Assembly: GCF_000003605.2 (NCBI RefSeq)
Contig: NW_003142304.1
Span: forward strand, 31,089 to 58,652
Origin: Saccoglossus kowalevskii
Taxonomy: Eukaryota > Hemichordata > Enteropneusta > Harrimaniidae
Length of the DNA stretch: 27,564 bases
Direction: 5' to 3'
The notes beneath the pieces are model-generated. The model searched no databases, was not told where the DNA came from, and worked only from the letters and a program-made list of their open reading frames with translations. The translations under genes were made by a program, and so were the position numbers. Of this stretch, positions 9,745-21,957 are shown one piece after another; position 1 is the stretch's first letter, and each line of letters begins with the position of its first letter.

Positions 9745-10035
9745 TCACTAGAACACATATTCTCGGGCCGGAGATACGTCACGGAACGTTCTATGTTGCT
9801 AAGACGCGCACAACCGTATTTATATGAGCTCTGCATGTGAGCTGCCGTGGAACTCCGATCAAGAAGCCGGTCACGGTGAAAACAGGAGTGCGTTCGCATT
9901 GCCCCCACGGGGTGCCCCAAGTGACGTGGCAGGAGTGACCCGTGGCAACGAAAGGATTCCCCGAGGAAGGAGTTTACACGAACGTGATCCGGGGAAGTAG
10001 TATCACGTGATCGTATTGGTCCATTGCTATACAAG
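9745..10035 (-). promoter_or_regulatory. CpG-rich island with promoter-like motifs facing the cadherin-like gene
   Basis: Clearly richer in G+C and CpG than its surroundings. Read on the minus strand it holds CCAAT (10015-10019), an E-box CACGTG (10004-10009), a TATA-like TATAAATA (9817-9824) and, just downstream, TGACGT (9776-9781). The order would place a start site near 9790, about 1 kb before the first recognised exon. This is motif evidence only. The open frame at 9735-10034 has no protein-like features. The island could also be part of a mobile element truncated by the adjacent gap. Confidence 0.3.
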
Positions 10036-10116
10036 NNNNNNNNNNNNNNNNNNNNNNNNNNNNNNNNNNNNNNNNNNNNNNNNNNNNNNNNNNNNNNNNN
10101 NNNNNNNNNNNNNNNN
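10036..10116. other. Assembly gap (81 N)
   Basis: Run of N. It cuts a GC-richer island, so a high-GC or repetitive stretch may be missing. Any open frame read across it is meaningless. Confidence 1.
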
Positions 10117-10205
10117 CCCGAGGCGACGACGAGAACGCACTTCTTTAGGGTAATCTTGTTACATTGTTACTGTGGTATTAAACGTTCCCTGGGATTCGAA
10201 TATGA

Positions 10206-10226
10206 CATCGAACGTTCGAATGTCCC
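10206..10226. other. Near-perfect palindrome around AACGTT
   Basis: GACATCGAACGTTCGAATGTC reads almost the same in reverse, with the core TCGAACGTTCGA perfect. It lies on the right flank of the gapped CpG-rich island. Confidence 0.6.
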
Positions 10227-10299
10227 CAAAGTAGTGACATTACGCGGGAACAAAGGCCAACTCAAATTTTACATTTTTTTACAACGAATTTCAAAATGA

Positions 10300-13200
10300 A
10301 AATACATCTGCGCAGTTTCAATTATGAAATATCATGATAGATTTTGAACGAATTTGATTCATCGTGTTTTTTGAAAAACGGATTACATACATAACGGACT
10401 TGTTATATGCACAGATATATACGAAATATAACAAAATGCACTAAGGGACGTCGCACCGAATTTCATGCGATACCCATTTATGTTGGCTTAGCTGCTTGTC
10501 CCTGTATTTTCATTTGCCTTTAGTTAAAATGCCCTTTCACTTTCTTTTCAGCACTTTACGATTTTTAAGTTAAATTGAACAGTAAAATTAACGATGCTGA
10601 CAATACGAAAAGGTATTAAATTATGCAGAGACCAACTTTGTGTGAAAGTAACACTTGCAAGGAAAATCCAGGGTTCAAATCAATGTTTGTAATTACACAA
10701 TTTAAGCAAGTAATTTGAGTGTTAACATTTGATTTTGATCAAAGAACCGATGGTGTTCATGTGATATCGACGAAAATAAAGTGTGACTGTGATTGACGTG
10801 AATAAATATTACGTTTTGTTTGTTTCAAAGTGCGACGCGCTCGTCACGCTGTCGTCACGCAGTCCTCACGCAGTCGTAATTTACACCCTTTTTGTACGTC
10901 GCGTGTTGATAACGACGGAATGTGACGAATAAAGCGCCTTTACACAACGCATACGCACATATTTGTTTTATTTAAAATACGGTATACGGTACGATGTGTT
11001 ATATACACATATTAAGCGTAACAATATCAGGGTTGTCAGGATAGATCGTCCGTCGATCGCTTCTATGGTAACTTTAGTCATGCAGTTACTTGATACGCTG
11101 TCATGTCTTCGCTTTGTATAACTGTTATTACTTACAGCAACGTGATACTACGTTATATCATCGACAGTCTTTGCATAAATGTCTGCGAGGCTTATCACTA
11201 AAATGATCTTTCCCTTGTGAACATGTAATAATATTAACACTACTATGGCAAATTTGATTTTTACAGTAACAGTTACAGTTTAATTATATAACACCGATTT
11301 TGGTGTTTAGATCAATTTATTTAATCAGTATTTATATTGCACACTCGTCCTTATTTCTTTTAAGTTCAATTCAAAATCCTAAAGCTATGCTAACAAAATA
11401 AAAGAAGAATTCATCTTGTTAATTATTTATGTTAATTAAATTATACTACTTGTCATATTTTGTATGCACCTATAATTTAACAGTCAAATTTCTCTAGTAG
11501 TCGGGAAATCGTCTAAAACTGTTATTACCCTAACAAACTTAAGCGGACATCCGTTGAAAGTTCACCTTTGAAGAATGAGTGGCGTTGAAGTTAAATTTAA
11601 AACACGATTATGACTATATCAATATATCATATATGCTCATATTTACAATCTGTCATCAGTTGAAAAATGATCTCTAATAGACTTAGTGAGGTAGTAAGGC
11701 GTTTTTCGGGACCAAGTTATTCGATGTTTGACACTACATGCGTTTGTGATGGTGCTATACGCCACCCGATCATAATGATATGTAAAACATGGTGCGGCTG
11801 GCACTGCTCAAAATGGGAATAGAAAATAAGCTCGTGTAAGGTGTCTCTCAAGTTTCGCATGTTCTTGAGTCACCACATCACAGAGGTAATCACATAAATG
11901 ACGTCATTCCAAACCCAACATATGACAAACATATTACAATAGATGGTAAAATTGATGAAAGACGCATACCAAAGCATACATTCACAGTCAAGAACTGAAG
12001 CCAAGCGTTTCATAAATTGTGAACATATCCTGTTCTCCGTGTAGCATCGGCCATGAAACTGTACACGTAAAATTGGTGCATTCTGAAGTCATCACAGAAT
12101 TACGATATTTGTGCACAATATGCCGAAAAACTCAAGTTTACTCCAAAAATATTGAGCACAGTTTTTTTAAAACAAATTTTCAAACCTATTTTTTTTTCTT
12201 AGTGGTGGAGGTCCAAAATGTAGTTGACCCGGGGTTAATGAATGCAATGGGATTTAAGGTGGTTCATCCCAATTAAAGATTATATGCTTTATATTCTGGA
12301 AAAAGTAGGATACTGCTGGAAATATGTGAACATTTTGTATTGATAAACCTTCATTCATATCGTTTGTGACACAGAGATAGAAAGATGTACATTTGTGTTA
12401 AATTCAAAGCACAAATCTAGCCACGAAGCAGAAGAAAATGTTTTAATCGTCTCCTTAATTTCACAATTAGATGTGTATATCATTATTATATAATCAATAA
12501 ATGAATAATTAATATCGTCTAATTGTTATTTCTGTTCGCGTTCTATGTGATTATGGTGTTTGGGCACGAGGGCGAAAGTAAAATAGAAAACTATTTGGGA
12601 AGCAAAAACAAGTCGTGTGGTTCTATGGCTCTCAATGTGATTTGAGCGGCTCATCTCAAATAGGGTATATTACGCCATAGCATTTTTCTTTTTTTAAATC
12701 CAGATTCATCATTGCAGAGCTTCTGCCTTAATACAATTTACAAGCATGCGATATTACATTTATACAAACATGCAATGATTGGATACGATTTCATTCGAAC
12801 ACAATAACTAATCCTATTCCCAACACCTGAAGATGCTGGCTATTATACGCGCCATACCACTAATTGCGTCGCAGAACAAGGACACCTTCAATTCCATTCT
12901 GAATTTCAATTTCTCCTGTGTAAACCTCGCAGGTGTGTTGGCATTTTCAACAAAACTACATTCTGAAAGGGAGCGTAGACTTTTAAGAATAGATGAAACA
13001 TTAAATCTATTTTTGAATGCTGTTAACTTATTATTTACTAGGTCTCTAAACGCACAATGTGTCTATTTCAGTCCGCAATTCAATTCGTTTCCTCATATAG
13101 TTCCTTATATTAAAATAAAATTGCTCCACGATTTTCACAATACTTGATCGGAATCTAATTTTAAATAAAACACCCTTATTATAAAGCATTACTACCGAAG

Positions 13201-14403
13201 CCTTAAATTAAAGTACATCAATGAAGTACAAGAAACTGCTGACATTAAAACTTTAAAGCATTGAAATAATTTGCTAAGTCAGTATAGAAACTATGCGGCG
13301 TTCTATTAATGCTTAGCTACACTGCTAGTAATATTTCATTGACCGCCATAGATCGATTTGATTGCTTGACCCTTTAAACATACAAACACCGAATATTGCG
13401 TGATAATGGGAATTTCTCGCACACATCATTTATATATATTTATAATAAAGAGTATTTTATTTCGCACGACACGATTATGGTATAATACATTGTGTTTGAT
13501 GTTTGCATAATTTTAAATGATAATGAGATATTAGAAAGATCGCAGCCACATTTGATTAAGCTATCATATTTTTTCCTTCAACTAGCTTCTTTTTATGTAT
13601 TTTTCTATGATTTCCTTATTGATTTCGAACATATTGGAAATAATATCTCATTGGTTACAAGAAAGCGACAAACGTTGGCCTCCACCTTCTAAGTTTGAGA
13701 AGAGAAAGTGAAAATTATAGCGATAAATGATCTTGTTTTGTTGCTTTTTAAGGAAATATTTGAAAATAACGTTTGATCAATAGAAGAAGAACAACAACAA
13801 CTGTTGACCGTAAATATTGTATTCGATTAAATACCATTTGGCCACTGTTAACAATGAAAGCAGGTTTTAATACATTGAGCAAATGCCATTGTCTTAAATG
13901 TGCATGTGCTTTGAGCGAGACACCATATCGACTAACATTTCAATACTTAAGCATGAAATATGATATTGCACTTATTCAGTAAAAAGTGGGAAAGCCATGG
14001 CAACAGCAGGGATGTGATAAAATATCAGGGAAATACAATAATGTCTCGTTAAGTCTGAGAATGTAATAAATTATCTTCAGTGCCGTGTGTATATCATTTT
14101 AATATTTTATGAGAGGAAGATAAATTTACGTCAGAAAAGGAACAGAATGAACTCACACATATGTTATATATGTGGAATAAGCGTTGGGTGCTAAGGCTTT
14201 GTTTGCTGAAATATATTAAACACAAATCAAAACTATTATAGAGTTAACATATTTTTCGTGTCTACATTGAAGGTTCCTATTATAAGCGCCTTGCACTATT
14301 TATAGTAAATCCATCAATCAAATTTACGGTGTATAAATTGCAAGTAGCACCCTAGAATGACGTACTAAACAATCACAAAAACAATCTTTCCACTTAGAGT
14401 ATT
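10300..14403. other. Long AT-rich stretch without a supportable gene
   Basis: Holds a short CpG-rich tandem repeat at 10841-10875 and a short Ig-like peptide motif at 12826-12852 (see findings). The plus-strand open frames at 12019-12276, 12833-13147, 13492-13692 and 13773-13982 have no recognisable domains, no consistent splice sites and compositions expected of chance frames. Confidence 0.45.
10841..10875. repeat. 11-bp CpG-rich tandem repeat, about 3 units
   Basis: TCGTCACGCTG, TCGTCACGCAG and TCCTCACGCAG follow one another directly. A further TCGT begins a fourth unit. The surrounding 10830-10960 is locally CpG-rich, like the other repeat islands in the window, and may belong to an older dispersed element. 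Confidence 0.75.
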
Positions 14404-14526
14404 TGCGTCAGATGGCCATAGCGTGTCATTATTTACAAACAATGAGCCTTTGCGTTTTTAGCGTATGTTGTTATCGTCGCTTGGGATCCAATTCCCGCGC
14501 GTGCGCAGGTGACTCTCCCGCTTTAA
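14404..14526. mobile_element. Left-truncated copy of the 164-bp TTAA element
   Basis: Matches 2160-2307 over CGTCAGATGGCCATAGCGTG, ATGAGCCTTTGCGTTTT, GTTGTTATCGTCG and CGTGCGCAGGTGAC, and ends in CTCTCCCGCTTTAA with TTAA at 14523-14526. The left terminus found in the other copy is missing: the match begins abruptly after AGTATT. It also lacks about 10 interior bases (GCGTCTACCC) present in the other copy. Confidence 0.6.
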
Positions 14527-14677
14527 ATAAAAACAAAACATTGTGTGTCCACGATGTTGCCCGTCAATTATAAATTATCAATGAAATAATTCTAAAGAAG
14601 TTGCCACAACTGTGACGGATTTATAAATAACAGACATGTATGGATATTTCAATAGTTAGATTTTCAATCACGATTTT

Positions 14678-14843
14678 CAATTTTCGGTTTGCGAATTTAT
14701 AGTGCGGCTCCTCAATTCCAGGAATTGCACCAGTGCGTCATGGGAAATGTAATTTGCATGGCCCACCGGAGGTGTTAATTCCGTAAGCTAACATCATGTG
14801 TTTCACTATTATCCAAAAGATTTGCAATTTTCGGTTTGCGAAT
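14678..14843. repeat. Exact 19-bp direct repeat, 147 bp apart
   Basis: CAATTTTCGGTTTGCGAAT occurs at 14678-14696 and again at 14825-14843. The segment between holds the palindrome at 14713-14727 and the ZNF143/octamer-like site. The duplicated ends could be the edges of an inserted or duplicated segment. Confidence 0.7.
14728..14759. promoter_or_regulatory. ZNF143/Staf-like site adjacent to a POU octamer
   Basis: The minus strand of 14728-14753 reads ATTACATTTCCCATGACGC. It agrees with the Staf/ZNF143 core ACTACAnnTCCCAnnATGC at 13 of 15 fixed positions. Immediately next to it on the plus strand is ATTTGCAT (14752-14759), the POU/Oct octamer. In vertebrate snRNA-type genes this pair forms the distal enhancer. 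I found no snRNA, TATA/PSE pair or Sm site nearby that would identify a target. Confidence 0.35.
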
Positions 14844-15214
14844 AAAACTCAATTAAATTGCAATCCTATATGAGAATGGGAATTAATTCGAATCAATAAA
14901 ACTACAATCTTATATAAATATGCAACTTAATTACGAGTTGATTAAACTAAATTTAAATCCAATTTTATATATTTTATTTTAGATTAATAAGTTTATTTTG
15001 CAAATCGCAAATCGTGGTTTTCTCAGTGACGGACACAATCTCACGTTATTTGCCATTGTTCTCTATTTTATTGAGTTCATGTTTAGTTTCTTTATTTCGT
15101 GAACCCCCGAATCTATTAGTAAATATGATTAAACCATACAATCGTTTGTTTTATATGCAAATTATTATAGAAAAAAGTTGGCTTAGTATCCATATCAGTT
15201 AACCACACAGTCTT

Positions 15215-15523
15215 GTTTACACATTAGTAAATTAGTAATTTTCCTGTAATTTGCACATTAGTAAAACCACAGTTTAGTTTATTTACATATTAGTAAAACC
15301 CACAGTTTGGTCATTTGCATAGTAGGTAATTCCACAGTTTAGTCATTTGCATATAAGGTAATTCCACAGTTTAGTCACTTGCATATTAGTAAACTCTGCA
15401 GTTTAGCTCATTTGCATATTAGGTTATTCCACAGTTTTGTTAATTTGCATATTAGGTGATTCCACAGTTTAATCATTTGCATATTGGGTAATTCCACAGT
15501 TTAGTTTATTTGTATATTAGTAC
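15215..15523. repeat. Tandem array of 32-33-bp units carrying the octamer ATTTGCAT
   Basis: About ten units. The octamer position recurs at 15249, 15281, 15313, 15345, 15377, 15410, 15443, 15475 and 15508, a spacing of 32 or 33 bp. The consensus unit is ATTTGCATATTAGGTAATT followed by CCACAGTTTAGTC. Five units hold a perfect ATTTGCAT (15313, 15345, 15410, 15443, 15475). The others differ by one base (ATTTGCAC, ATTTACAT, ACTTGCAT, ATTTGTAT). The outer units are more diverged than the inner ones. It is a minisatellite by structure; a regulatory role is conjecture. Confidence 0.85.
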
Positions 15524-17528
15524 AAACAAATTTAACAATACTCCGTCTTATTAAATAGAACAAAAATCCTTGTATGTCTATGACTTATCCTGACTTTCAA
15601 ACTATGGCCCATTCGTTACATTGTCAGTTGTAATCTCGTTGGGCTGCAAACATATGAACTGGGCTTTCATACTTGAATGACACCTCCAGTTGTACCATTT
15701 TAATATATATCACTAGAACAAGTGCTAACAATTGTGAATAAATATGTGTGTGAATATACAAATATATTATGAAATACGCATAGTTGATCAAGTTTGTCGA
15801 TAATATGTGTTGCTTAAAGACGCTACATGATCTCCATGTTGGAACTGCACAACATAATAATGCCCGCATTCAGAACACATACTTGCTGTTACAAAAATTT
15901 TAATTTCCTCGCTTTTATGCCTTGACAACAGTATAAAAGTTATTTTATTTTCTTTCACTAGTTTGTGAGAGAAAAGTTGTGTAATTTTACGTCTTAATTA
16001 ACTTCTTTCGCGACACGTTACGAGATGGTGTGTTAGAAATCGCACCTGTTACCAGGGGCATGGTTTGTATGCTAGTATGTATGGTGTGACATTTGCTTTT
16101 GTAAGTTATAGCCGCGATTAAATATTTCCCCATAAAAGTTGTCCTCATTTCACTGCCTTTTATGGTGTTGCTCTGCATTTTTCTTTCCCTTAATAAATAT
16201 GCTATATAAAAATAATTGTAGGATTTCTTTTCTTCAAATTGACTTTGCAGACTTGTTAACCTCCGAATTTTCAAATAGTCAACCCCTACATGAAAATAAC
16301 TTGATAATTGTATTTTCTGCAGAACAGTTTTCCGATGATGTGAAATTTCTCTCCGATTCCTGGGAAGCAGCGTGTGTTGAAATCTGTTGCTAAATATAGA
16401 TTGAACTAGTGCAAACAGAATCATCAAATGTCAATAGAACGATGCATACGTGCACTTTGGCCACCTTACCATCAACGTGAATGATGGCGACGACACAAGT
16501 CATTACTCATAAAGTTCATCTAGCGTCGGTTATATTAGTAGTGCAACATGTAACGATGGAAACCATGATATATATTTATATCCCAAACTATATTGCAAGT
16601 AAATCCATATATATCAATGTTACCCGTGAATCATATGCCGATGAGACCATGTATTCAATGTATCCACCAGGGCGGATGAATAATTTCAACAAGTTATTTA
16701 GTTATTTGTGTGTCTTGAAAATTCACCCGAAATCGTAACGTTATCTTTATGAAATTGCGTGCACTGTTGTCATTAATGAGTTTTGTGTGCCTAATTATTT
16801 TTCCATTTCATTTTAATCTATGCATTATAGCATACAGGTGATTCATGATTGGTTAAATGCATATGTCACGTGTACAAATTATGCCCTGAATAATGTAATC
16901 GCCCTAGATATCTCAGTTTATGTAAGCATATATATTCCCATCAATTATGAATATTATATTATTTTATTAACCATGCCGGCACGCAATTGTTACTCCATAC
17001 TCTATATGTGATTTTAATTCAGCTGGAGTCCGCTTACGTAAAATCTTATTTTCTGTCTGACTACTTGTCGTATTTCTTTCTACATACTCAATTTGAACTG
17101 TATTTAGAAGGTACAAATGCCAAGAACATGAGCTTTCTCACTTTTTTTAATATTGAAATAATATAATGAAATGTAACATCCTATGCTAGATTGTATCACT
17201 TATCACAGTTCATATTGCCAACTATAAGTTTAATTTGCATCCTGTGTATACATGAACAAAACTGTATACTCCATTTATATGTAGTCATTTCTGCGCCACT
17301 AATACACACAAATGCCCAATTGACTCAAATTACTCAGAATTATTTTTATAAATAGTGTTATATTATATTATCAGTATTTTTGTGTTGACACGTGGAAGAC
17401 AACATACAAGTTCGATGTGTGTTTAGTATTGATAAAGAATGCATGAATGGCTAATGCCATTGAAATACAATAAACTGGTATTGAAGGCACGTTGGTTGCA
17501 ATCTCGTACGATACATGACATCAATAAT

Positions 17529-17563
17529 CCTGGAATATATAGGTGAACTGGAACATATAGGTT
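17529..17563. repeat. Two tandem copies of an 18-bp unit
   Basis: CTGGAATATATAGGTGAA is followed directly by CTGGAACATATAGGTTTA. Confidence 0.6.
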
Positions 17564-20500
17564 TATTAAGAACCCAGCGTAATACTTTAAAATGGAATCA
17601 CATTTCCACCTTCCGACACGTATTTGTGTACAATGACACGTTCCTGAAACATCAAATTTGACCTAATTCTTAAACACGTGTGAATGTACAGTAAGGATCT
17701 GCGTTAGTGACCACTTTTATATGCAAAGTGACTAGTATATAAATTCTACCTTTATAATGTAACCAAATAAAAGAAAAATGAGGGTAGACGATTGCATGTT
17801 AAGTGTTTTACTCTCGTCTCTGCGCACGTTCAACGAAATCAACTATCGCATTTATTTTCATTCTCAATATATATATATATATGTCCCTTTAATTGCTAAT
17901 TTTTGTCATATAATCATTCATTTAAACGACGACCAATTGTCTATAGAGGCTAATCTTAGTAATGTCTTTGGTGATGAATAGGTTCGATCGATTCAGGAAG
18001 TACTGTAGTATGTATGAGCTCGATTATTGGAGGTAGCTGATTGACAAGGCTGTGTTCTATGTGAAAGAACGATCTAAGATTTGCGCTGGTGGCTAGAGGG
18101 CATGCAGTCAACTTTGAGGTTATCAGTTGTAATAATTAAAGGGAAAGTGGTGTATTCAACAAAGAGTGACTTATTTATTTAGCACATCCTCACTTCAATC
18201 AAAGTTAGTCATTTACAAGCCATCCATAAGTTGATAACGCTCTCAATAAGTGAAAATACAGCTACCGCTGTGTTGTCAATTAACTCAATATAGTGATATT
18301 AACAATAACGTCCTCTCGTTTTTTATCTACAATAAGATATAAGGTACTATTTATAGATCATATTGAAAACGTTTAATTACGATGTCACATTGTGATGCGT
18401 CAACGTAGGCAGGAAGATTAGAAATTCCAAGGCTCCGAATGTATCATTTACGTGAAATTCATTCTAGAGGGTTCTAAACGATATTTTAAATGGTATGTAC
18501 ATGCCACTTCAGTGACACATGGCTTCATAGACGATGCGCTTCATGTTTTGTCGTATAATGCAGCTAAACGCTCTGCTTCAACACAAACAAACAGCAAGTC
18601 GCTTCAATGAAACCATCATCATTATATAACATTGTTTGCCAGCAATTCCTCTTACATGACATGTGAAGTTTGTCGAGAGTCCTACCCCGTTACGCACACA
18701 AATAAAACATAACGGACCATATTCTTAATTGTGGGTTTTGTGATATTATATATGGTTTCCGTTTTTTTCTGGCAAATATGTTTCCATAACTTTACATGCT
18801 GTTGCAATATATCATCATTCAAGTTCCACCAGAGCATAAACATAGTTACAAATCATTCAGCATAGATATTGCATAGATCAACGGTGCTGTATTTGCTGTA
18901 CCTTCAACAGTGCAGAAAGTTTTAATACAAATTGTTCTAACTAATTCTCCGAGCCGATGATTGTTTTCTTATTGTGTCCAAGTAAATTGTCATGTATCCC
19001 AGTCTATCAACTCTCAGGAGAAAGTGTCATACAACGCTATTGACCATTTATATTGCAGGGCTTAACATACACATTTTGAAATATGCAATAAAAGATTGAA
19101 CAATGAATTGTGTGAAAAACTGTTTTGGGGGAATACTTACTATGCTCTGTCGTGAAGACAAATGGCTTTGAAATATGAGACACTGATGACACTATGCTGT
19201 AACGTAAATTAATAACCACAACTGACCTCCTCTAAAACATATTATATTCATTATAACAATTGGAACAAACACACCTACCTAAAAATATTGAAGATTTAAA
19301 CATCCAATGGAATCAGTAATTTCAAACTAAAATGTTGAGATCATATTGAACACATCCACTTTATGTTTTAATCGATTTTGAAATCAAATAACGTCGTTTA
19401 ATTATATGAACTTCATATCCAGTTTTACAATTCACGAAACATCACGAAAATGGCAAAATCATGGCCACGAAGGCAATAAGCTTTAGTATGACGACCACTG
19501 AATGATTGATAAACGGTTTATATCTTTCCTTCTCATCGGACACGATTACTATAAATGTTCAATTCCAGCTTTCATTCAGGGGACGGTGAATAATTGATCA
19601 TTAATTCCATCTCAACATGTTTTATTATTAACTAATTAAAAGGTCATTTATGATCCTAACATGCAAATTAAGACTAAGACATTTTTATTTAAATTAAAAA
19701 TATAAATTGTATGAAGAAAAGCAGCGCAAGCCTCTTCAACAATGTATGTCTATAATATATTTGTATGTTCTCATTGAAACACGATGCGAGAGACGGTCAA
19801 GCTATATGCAGGATGGGACGAATTCATTACTGCTATTAAAGTCTAATGAAATACGAGGTGATTTACGTTTGTAATCTGCGTATACAGTACATAACGTGCT
19901 CGCCACAACCGATCAATTGTACTTTAACGCCGACATCACTATATATCATGACACAAAAATGCTAATTAATACGGCTTATATATTGTACGGTGCAAATACA
20001 CAGTTAGTATGAAGACGGTGATTCTACGAGCTGGCTAGACTGATGCGTGGCCGAAATATATAACGAGAACATAACGGTCGTGATGATTCCTTTATCGGCT
20101 TTGGGTGTTCTTCTCATGGAGGACCGTTGAAGCGAATATACTTGAATTAAGACAGAGAAAAAGTTGCTTAAGGCTACATAAGTAGCTGTTTGGTATTATG
20201 TTTAAAGTTTAGATGCTTATTGCCGCAAGTTTTGCGGCTACACCATACAGTGAACAAGACTAAAAATCAACTTTTGGTTTTCATTAACAAAATTAAAAAA
20301 GCTTCGGGAATTTTTTTTTTCTGAAATGTCTCAATATATATTTTTTGAAATGAATGTAAATAACAATCCAATAGTAGGATTGAGCTAAAATGATTTGCAA
20401 TACGTTGGTGTTTGTGATATGACAATAATCGTTTTTGGTAGCGGACAGTTGTTATTATGTAGTTAATCATCGTGTGATACAAAATTGGAACTTTTATTTT

Positions 20501-21879
20501 AAATAAAAATATTTACCTAAATATTGACCAATCAAATATCCCCGTGGGGGTCGACAGTTTAAGAATGTGGGTGGAAATATAATACATTTCTACTTCTAAC
20601 AACGAAACAAAATTGGTGTCAACTTTCACTATGATTGTCTTTACTTTCAACGAATTAGTTCACAAAATAAAATATCATTATAGTCTATTACTGAATGTCG
20701 TTGTCAATGCCAATTATTTTTGTTGGTGAGTATTCAGATAATTCCGCAAGCTCTATTCTCTGCGCTGGTGCGTGTTGTGTAGAATTGAAAAAAAACGGAA
20801 TACCTGCAGGCATTATTTACAGCCTATGCCGAAATTCTTTGCAATTTCACTTCTCGAAGACAATTTATTATCAATAAACAGTACGAGTCGTAGCGGGATT
20901 TCTCCTTTATATGCATAAAATACAAGGGATAATGCAGAATTTGCCGAAGGGATGAATAACATAAATAAGCCGTTTCAACGTCACAGTGATCTTAAAAAAA
21001 AACATCTATCCCACGACGGCTAGAAGAAATTAGGTTATATATACGCGGGGCAATTCTTCAGTAAAGAAGCTTTCCTATAGGTTAAAACCAAACGTGAATA
21101 AAAAAAATCAATAAATTGTATTGGATGTGACTGATTTATAGTGTAGTCTGTTTCCCACAATGCGTTTTTCGTTTCTTATAGTCTAGGTTCAATATTTCTT
21201 TACGAAATGATTTGTATTACACAAAGCTTTAAGTCCGCCGACTTATTAGAGATAGTTATCAACAATGACAATAACCATAAGTTAAAATTGTGTCATGTTA
21301 ACGATATTATCCGATGCTAGAGTGCTGTACATTACACATTCTATTCTCATATGTACCTCCATACATATACCTAACCATGTATGAACGATCTCCTCCTATG
21401 TTCAGCATCACATAATATGCACTACATTTCATATAAAATACACCACTCACCCTCAAACTATTCCTTTCATGTCCGTATTATTGTAATCTCGTCATGATTA
21501 TACACTACAAGCAAGGACATGTCGTTCTAGCATTATGCTGAAAACATATGCATTAATTTATCTGCAGTTATTCGGAAATTGGCCAATAAAATATATTCCT
21601 TTTATAACTGATTACTGATAAAATCATCCACAATGTACTTATATTATGTTACACATTGTTCAATTTAATCGATTGTATAATGTGAATTATTCACTAATTT
21701 TTGCATTATTGTATAATCAATTATTGACTATTATTTCCCAATATCGATCCAACGAGCTATACGACCATACGACACGATGTGTTTCTTAATAAGCTTTAGG
21801 CAACTCGTCATTTCCATCTTCAACGAGGAATGATAAAACTCTTTGGAGGGAAACATTTGTGTTCACTGGTGCAAACTGT

Positions 21880-21957
21880 GAATTCTTCCTTTGATTTTAT
21901 TAACACTTACCCACCGTCAAACTTAGAATTCTTTGTTTGATTATATTCACTTACCCA
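21880..21957. repeat. Direct duplication with 46-bp spacing
   Basis: GAATTCTTCCTTTGATTTTA ... CACTTACCCACC is followed by GAATTCTTTGTTTGATTATA ... CACTTACCCACA. A small diverged tandem duplication. Confidence 0.6.

Noticed and set aside
9735-10034. Minus-strand frame of 99 codons in the CpG-rich island
   Set aside because: Composition reflects local GC content; it is cut by the gap and shows no domain. The plus frame at 10024-10299 runs through Ns.
12833-13147. Plus-strand frame of 104 codons starting MLAIIRAIPLIAS
   Set aside because: Hydrophobic start but no recognisable domain or typical cleavage context; the alternative frame with an Ig-like motif overlaps it.
15987-16427. Longest minus-strand frame (146 codons), with a shorter plus-strand frame inside it
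   Set aside because: No domain, no coherent splice framing, and an open frame on both strands at once; the first codon is not ATG. Most likely chance.
19139-19195. Short minus segment with acceptor TTACAG and strong donor A|GTAAGT, phase 1 out
   Set aside because: Only 57 bases, no cadherin pattern. The phase is compatible with the 8781 exon, but phase agreement alone is weak.
20519-20600. Minus segment CRPPRGYLIGQYL ending at a phase-1 GTAAAT donor
   Set aside because: Peptide looks protein-like, but the acceptor is poor, the segment is short and it has no similarity to the EC linker or strand patterns.
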